64,000 bases of DNA from Magnetospirillum sp. 64-120. Its GTDB lineage: Bacteria > Pseudomonadota > Alphaproteobacteria > Rhodospirillales > Magnetospirillaceae. Positions 59,018-64,000 of the stretch are shown in pieces (the stretch's first letter is position 1; each line of letters begins with the position of its first letter). The notes below the pieces were generated by a model. That model saw only the letters and a list, made by a program, of their open reading frames with translations, ran no database searches and was not told where the DNA came from. The stretch covers positions 23,050 to 87,049 of the forward strand of contig MKVK01000030.1 of assembly GCA_001898825.1 (NCBI GenBank). Reading direction: 5' to 3'. The position numbers were made by a program, and so were the translations under genes.

Positions 59018-59722
59018 CTACGCGCACACCTGATCCAGCCATGCCGAGAACATGGCGGGACCAAGCTTTTGCATGGCCACCCCTTCTGTACGCGCCTGGG
59101 CGCGAAGACTGGCGACACTGATGTCCAAGGTGGCGGAAATTTCCCCCACATGGCCCACATACCACCGTTCCAGCCCCTGGACCGAGGCCTCGACGTGGAA
59201 TTGCAGCGCCAGACCGCACTGGCCGACGGAAAACGCCTGGTTCGGGGTCTTGGGAGTGGATGCCAGCCGCACCGCCCCGTGGGGCAGGTCGAACGTGTCG
59301 CCATGCCAGTGCAGCACGGGATTGCGGCCCAATCGGTAAAGGGGCGAGGTATCGGCGGCGTCGGCCAGGGTCAGGGACGACCAGCCGATTTCCTTGCCGT
59401 TGGGGTTGGGGTAAACCCGCGCCCCCAAGGCCCGGGCCATGATCTGCGCCCCCAGACACAAGCCCAGGGTCGGGCGGTCGGCGTCCAGACGGCGGCGAAC
59501 CAGTTCGATCTCGGCGGACAGAAAGGGGAAGTCCGCGTCGTCATAGACCCCGATGGGGCCGCCCAGCACCACCAGCAGGTCACAAGCCAGCGGATCAAGA
59601 TCGTCCAGCCCGCCCAGGGGGGCGTCGATCGTGGTGATGGAAAAACCGTGTTGGCGCAGCACTGGTTCAAGCAGGTCAAGGTCTTCGAAAGCGACGTGCC
59701 GAATGGCGGTGCAGGATTTCAT
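59018..59722 (-). CDS. Class I glutamine amidotransferase-like protein
   Basis: The 234-residue protein has the class I amidotransferase fold: DLLVVLGGPIGVYDD near residue 50, the nucleophile Cys in PTLGLCLGAQIMARALGA near residue 86 and the catalytic His-x-Glu in LQFHVEASVQGLERW. It resembles the stand-alone GMP-synthase-like group rather than GuaA. The donor/acceptor reaction is unknown. GAGGTGG precedes the ATG at 59722. It stands alone between the DUF2336 gene and the liv operon. Confidence 0.88.
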   Translation of the reverse strand: MKSCTAIRHVAFEDLDLLEPVLRQHGFSITTIDAPLGGLDDLDPLACDLLVVLGGPIGVYDDADFPFLSAEIELVRRRLDADRPTLGLCLGAQIMARALGARVYPNPNGKEIGWSSLTLADAADTSPLYRLGRNPVLHWHGDTFDLPHGAVRLASTPKTPNQAFSVGQCGLALQFHVEASVQGLERWYVGHVGEISATLDISVASLRAQARTEGVAMQKLGPAMFSAWLDQVCA

Positions 59723-59814
59723 CGATCCACCTCGGAAACAGCGCCGCCATTGAAGCATGATCGATCATGCCCCGCCACGCGTTTTTCACAACCATGCACA
59801 CGCATTGGTATACA

Positions 59815-60518
59815 TCACAAGCCCAGATAAGCCGCCTTCACCCGTTCGTCGGCCAGCAAGGCCTGGCCGGCGCCCTGGATCACCACGCTGCCGGTTTCCA
59901 GCACATAGGCCCGGTCGGCCAAAGCCAAGGCGGCATGGGCGTTTTGCTCCACCAGGAAGATGGTGACACCCTGGTCGCGCAGGCTGCGCACCACCTGGAA
60001 AATCTCCTCCACCAGCAACGGCGCCAGGCCCATGCTGGGTTCGTCCAGCAACAGCAGGCGGGGCGCGCTCATCAGGGCGCGGGCGATGGCCAGCATCTGC
60101 TGCTGACCGCCCGACAGGGTGCCGGCGGGCAATTCCCGCTTCTTGAACAACACCGGGAACAGGTCGTACATGCGGGCCATGTCGGCGGCCACCGCGCCGC
60201 CCTGGCGGCGATAGGCCCCCAGGCGCAGGTTGTCTTCGACACTCATGGGGCCGAAAACCTGACGGCCTTCCGGCACCTGGGCGATGCCCAAGGACACCCG
60301 GCGTTCCGGCGCCGCCCGGGTGATGTCGGTTCCGTCAAAGCGGATGCGGCCGCCGCTGACCGGCTGCACCCCGGACAGGCAGCGCAAAAGCGTGGTCTTG
60401 CCGGCGCCGTTGGCGCCGACCAGGGCCACCATCTCGCCTTCTTGGACGGTCAGGGAAATGCCGTCCAACGCCTGGATGCGGCCGTAATGGCTGGCGAGGC
60501 CGTCGATTTCCAGCAGCA

Positions 60519-60522
<4 letters not shown>
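59815..60522 (-). CDS. livF: Branched-chain amino acid ABC transporter ATP-binding protein LivF
   Basis: This 235-residue ATPase has Walker A GANGAGKTTLLRCL, the signature LSGGQQQMLAIARAL and Walker B LLLLDEPSMGLAPLL. The LivF-specific C-terminus includes VEQNAHAALALADRAYVLET. It is the last gene of livK-livH-livM-livG-livF and overlaps livG by four bases. Substrates may be branched-chain amino acids or related compounds such as amides or urea. Confidence 0.95.
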
Positions 60523-61276
<754 letters not shown>

Positions 61277-61280
<4 letters not shown>

Positions 61281-62230
61281 GGCTTTGCCCCCCGCTTCTT
61301 GCGGATCAGGGCGATCAGGCTGGGCAGCAACCCCTTGGGCAGGAAGATCATGGTCCCCATCATGATGGCACCGAAGATCATCGCCTCGTAATCGTCGAAA
61401 CCAGCCAGCATCTGGGGCAGCACGGTCAGCAGCAGCGCCCCAAGCACCGAACCGAAGATGGACGCCATCCCCCCCAGCACCACCATGGTGACCAGTTCGA
61501 TGGAATGATGGAAACCGGCGATGTCCGGGGTGATGAAGCCGTTCTTGTGGGCGAACAGCGAACCGACGACGCTGGCCACCACCGCCGAGACCACGAACAT
61601 CAGCACCTTGTAATGGCTGGTGTCGACGCCGACCACCTCGGCGCCGACCTGGGCGCCGTGTCCGGCGCGCAGGGCGCGCCCCACCGGCGATTCCACCAGG
61701 TTCAGGGCCAGCCACACCACCAGCAGCAACAGCCCCGCCCCCAGCCAGTACCATTGCCGGTCGGTGGCCAGGGTGAAGCCGGCCAATGTCAACGGATCGA
61801 CACCCACACCGTCGGGGCCGCCGGTCCATTGCGCCTCGGTCTTCAACACGATGTAGATGATCATGCCCACCCCCAGGGTGGCCATGGCCAGGTAATGCCC
61901 CTTCAGCCGCAGGATGGGCCGCGCCAGGGCGAAAGCCAGCAGCCCCACCAACGCGCCGCCCCCGGCCAGCGCCGCCAGCGGCGGCAGCCCCCAGCGGCTG
62001 GTGCCGATGGCGCTGGCATAGGCGCCCAGCGCGAAAAAGGCGCCGTGGCCCAGGCTGATCTGGCCGCCATAGCCGATCAGCAGGTTCAGGCCGACGCAGA
62101 TCATGGCGTTGAACAGGGCGCCCACCGCCACGTCGTAGTAATAGGCGTTGGCGAAGCCCAGGGGCGAGACCGCCATCACCAGGGCCAGCAGCGCCATGCC
62201 GCCGGTACGCGCTTTCATCAGCTTGGCCAT
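61277..62230 (-). CDS. livM: Branched-chain amino acid ABC transporter permease LivM
   Basis: The 317-residue membrane protein has about eight helices and LivM motifs: NLLIGYGGQISLGHGAFFAL, LRLKGHYLAMATLGVGMIIY, HKNGFITPDIAGFHHSIELV and VLGGMASIFGSVLGALLLTV. I use the ATG at 62230, two bases after the livH stop. The longer frame is antisense or out-of-frame livH sequence. Confidence 0.94.
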
Positions 62231-62232
62231 GC

Positions 62233-63105
62233 TCACACCCGATCCACGCCCTTCTTGCCGAACAGCCCGTTGGGCATGAAGAACAGCACGAACAAGATGA
62301 TGACGAAGGCGATGGCGTCCTTGTAGGCCGACGACACGTAGCCCGCCCCCAGCGCCTCGGCGACACCGACGATCAGGCCGCCGACCACCGCCCCCATGCC
62401 GTTGCCCAAGCCGCCCAGCACGGCGGCCGAAAAGCCTTTCAGCCCGAGCATGATGCCGGCTTCGTAATTGGTGAAGGCGATGGGGGTGACGACGATACCG
62501 CCGATGGCGCCCAAAGCCGCCGACAGGGCAAAGCTGACCATCAGCACCTTTTTCACCCCGATGCCCATCAATTGCGCCGCCAGCCGGTTGAACGAGGTGG
62601 CCAGCATGGCCTTGCCGAACAAGGTACGGTTGAAGAACCACCACAGCCCGGCGATCACCGCCATGGCGACGCCCACCACCCACAGGCTTTGCGGCATCAA
62701 GGTGGCCCCCAGGACACGGATGGGGTCTTCGCCGGAAAACGGCGCCAAAGCATGGAATTCCTTGTCCCACACCAGTTGCGCGGCGCCCCGCAGGAAGATC
62801 GAGGCGCCGATGGTGATGATGATGATGGTGACCACGTCGGCGTCACGTGCCGGCTCGATGGCGAACTTTTCCAACGCCACCCCCACCAGCATGGTCAGCG
62901 CCATGGCGGCCAGCGCCGCCGCCGGCAGCGGCACGCCGGCAGCCGTCAGGGTCGCCGTGGCCATGCCGCCGATCATGATGAACTCGCCCTGGGCGAAATT
63001 GATGACGTGGCTGGCGTTGTAGATGATGGCGAAACCCAGGCCGGCCAAGGCGTAGATCGCCCCCGAGGTCAGGCCGGCGAACAGATATTGCAGCAGTTCC
63101 GCCAT
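62233..63105 (-). CDS. livH: Branched-chain amino acid ABC transporter permease LivH
   Basis: The 290-residue permease begins MAELLQYLFAGLTSGAIYAL and carries the LivH motifs GFAIIYNASHVINFAQGEFI, FNRLAAQLMGIGVKKVLMVS and GLKGFSAAVLGGLGNGMGAV. It is paired with LivM to form the channel. It lies 68 bases after the binding-protein gene, with a GC hairpin in the gap. Confidence 0.95.
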   Translation of the reverse strand: MAELLQYLFAGLTSGAIYALAGLGFAIIYNASHVINFAQGEFIMIGGMATATLTAAGVPLPAAALAAMALTMLVGVALEKFAIEPARDADVVTIIIITIGASIFLRGAAQLVWDKEFHALAPFSGEDPIRVLGATLMPQSLWVVGVAMAVIAGLWWFFNRTLFGKAMLATSFNRLAAQLMGIGVKKVLMVSFALSAALGAIGGIVVTPIAFTNYEAGIMLGLKGFSAAVLGGLGNGMGAVVGGLIVGVAEALGAGYVSSAYKDAIAFVIILFVLFFMPNGLFGKKGVDRV

Positions 63106-63136
63106 TCAGGATTTCCTTGATTGTGAACGACCAAGA

Positions 63137-63164
63137 CGCGGCCCCGCTTGAAACCGGGGCCGCG
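63137..63164 (-). terminator. Hairpin between the liv binding-protein gene and livH
   Basis: CGCGGCCCCG (63137-63146) pairs perfectly with CGGGGCCGCG (63155-63164). No T-run follows on the minus strand. It is best seen as a message-stabilising or attenuating structure that favours the binding protein over the permeases. Confidence 0.5.
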
Positions 63165-63173
63165 TTCAGGGGA

Positions 63174-64000
63174 TCAGTCGACCATCTTCCAGTCGCCCTT
63201 GACGATTTCCACCATGTGGAAGGCGGACAGGTTCAGGCCCATGTGGTCGGTGGCCGACATGGAAACGATGCCGCCGGTGCCCACATAGCCCGAGGTCTTC
63301 TCGATCTCGTCGCGCACCTTGCCCTTGTCGGTCGAGCCCGCCCGCTGGATGGCGGAAAGCGCGATCTGCAGGCCGTCATAGGCATGGCCGGCGAAGGTCG
63401 AGACTTCCGACTTGAAGGCGGTCTCGTAATCCTTCTTGAAGGCGGTGACCACCGGCTTTTGCGGGTCGGTGGCCGGCAACTGGTCGGCGATCACCAGGCC
63501 GGCGGCGGGCAGGCGCACACCGTCGGAAGCGTCACCCGACAGGCGGATGTAATCCTTGGACGCCACGCCGTGCGACTGGTACAGCGGCTGGGTGATGGCC
63601 AACTGCTTGTGGTTCTTGGTGACGATGGCCGGACCCTGGCCGAAGCCGAAGTTGAAGATGGCCTGCACACCGGGGGTGTTCTTGATCTTGGTCAGCTGGG
63701 CGGTGACGTCGGGATCCTTCGGCGAATAGACTTCGTCGGCGACGATCTCGATGCCGTAATTGGGCGCCACCAGCAGCGACTGGTCATGGCCCGACTTGCC
63801 GAAACCGGCGTTTTCCGAAATCAACGCCACCTTGGTCAGGCCGCGCTTCTTCAGGTCGGAAAACACCTTTTCCGCCGCCATGCGGTCGGTGTGCGGGGTC
63901 TTGAACACCCACTTCTTCACCGGCTCGACGATGTCGATGCCGCCGGCCAGCGAAATGAACGGAACCCCCGCCGGCTCGACGATCTTGATCGCCGCCATGG
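63174..64000 (-). CDS. Branched-chain amino acid ABC transporter substrate-binding protein, N-terminus beyond the window
   Basis: This is the periplasmic receptor of the liv operon. The visible 275 residues are the C-terminal part of a LivK-type type 1 periplasmic-binding fold: AGVPFISLAGGIDIVEPVKK, WVFKTPHTDRMAAEKVFSDL, KVALISENAGFGKSGHDQ and GHAYDGLQIALSAIQRAGST. The signal peptide and first lobe lie beyond 64000, so the ATG at 63998 is internal. Related proteins bind branched-chain amino acids, amides, urea or aromatic acids. The ligand cannot be told from this part. Confidence 0.92.
   Translation of the reverse strand, partial: MAAIKIVEPAGVPFISLAGGIDIVEPVKKWVFKTPHTDRMAAEKVFSDLKKRGLTKVALISENAGFGKSGHDQSLLVAPNYGIEIVADEVYSPKDPDVTAQLTKIKNTPGVQAIFNFGFGQGPAIVTKNHKQLAITQPLYQSHGVASKDYIRLSGDASDGVRLPAAGLVIADQLPATDPQKPVVTAFKKDYETAFKSEVSTFAGHAYDGLQIALSAIQRAGSTDKGKVRDEIEKTSGYVGTGGIVSMSATDHMGLNLSAFHMVEIVKGDWKMVD

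Overview
The window looks like a chromosomal segment of a high-GC alphaproteobacterium of the Rhodospirillales, most plausibly a Magnetospirillum-like freshwater spirillum. This is an inference from gene content: an AapJQMP amino-acid ABC transporter, an NDUFS4-type complex I accessory protein, a DUF2336 protein, a DctS/DctR-controlled DctPQM TRAP system, a TAXI TRAP system and many c-type cytochromes. No magnetosome gene is present, so the genus is not proven. Most genes lie in tight operons with 4-nt ATGA or GTGA overlaps.

Bases 1-3662 are the end of an integrated element. It holds an IS21-type istA/istB pair (istA cut by the window edge), a remnant of a DUF3800-like gene, a tyrosine integrase, and a 45-nt copy of the 3' half of a tRNA-Arg(CCG), which marks the attachment site. 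Chromosomal backbone begins there: glmU-glmS (amino-sugar synthesis), gph, and a zinc region (zur-znuC-znuB divergent from znuA-hisI-COG0523 GTPase) with a palindromic Zur box between the two arms.

Bases 12.2-18 kb form a sulfur-oxyanion/cytochrome locus: a pentaheme cytochrome fusion, a TtrS/TtrR-like two-component system and a TsdA-like diheme cytochrome. Similar AGGGTTT(A/T)CCCT sites lie in both regulatory gaps, and a candidate small RNA follows tsdA. Bases 18-24.3 kb carry an orphan UgpB-like binding protein, an alpha/beta hydrolase and aapJQMP. Bases 24.5-30.3 kb carry a TonB-linked cluster: DUF2946 protein, outer-membrane receptor, periplasmic protein, NapH-like polyferredoxin, CcdA/DsbD-like membrane protein and TonB. 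It looks like a redox-coupled uptake system of unknown substrate.

Bases 30.4-36.3 kb hold a 47-codon gene, tRNA-Arg(TCT), an NDUFS4-like gene, tRNA-Pro(TGG), and a LysR-controlled operon matching itaconate degradation (CoA transferase, hydratase, citramalyl-CoA lyase, acyl-CoA dehydrogenase). Bases 36.3-40.1 kb hold a PepSY/OmpR/kinase operon divergent from a small membrane peptide, cytochrome b561, SHP-like cytochrome and diheme cytochrome operon. Bases 40.4-42.2 kb carry three tandem tail-collar-domain proteins. Then come a DUF192 protein, an antiporter operon (nhaA, CBS, NhaD/ArsB-like), the dctSR/dctPQM dicarboxylate system, a TAXI TRAP system with DUF1850 and ChaN-like proteins, an uncharacterised protein beside a DUF2336 protein, a glutamine amidotransferase, and a liv branched-chain amino-acid operon whose binding protein runs off the right edge.

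No CRISPR array, rRNA or clear replication origin was seen. Family assignments rest on recognised motifs and context, since no database search was possible.
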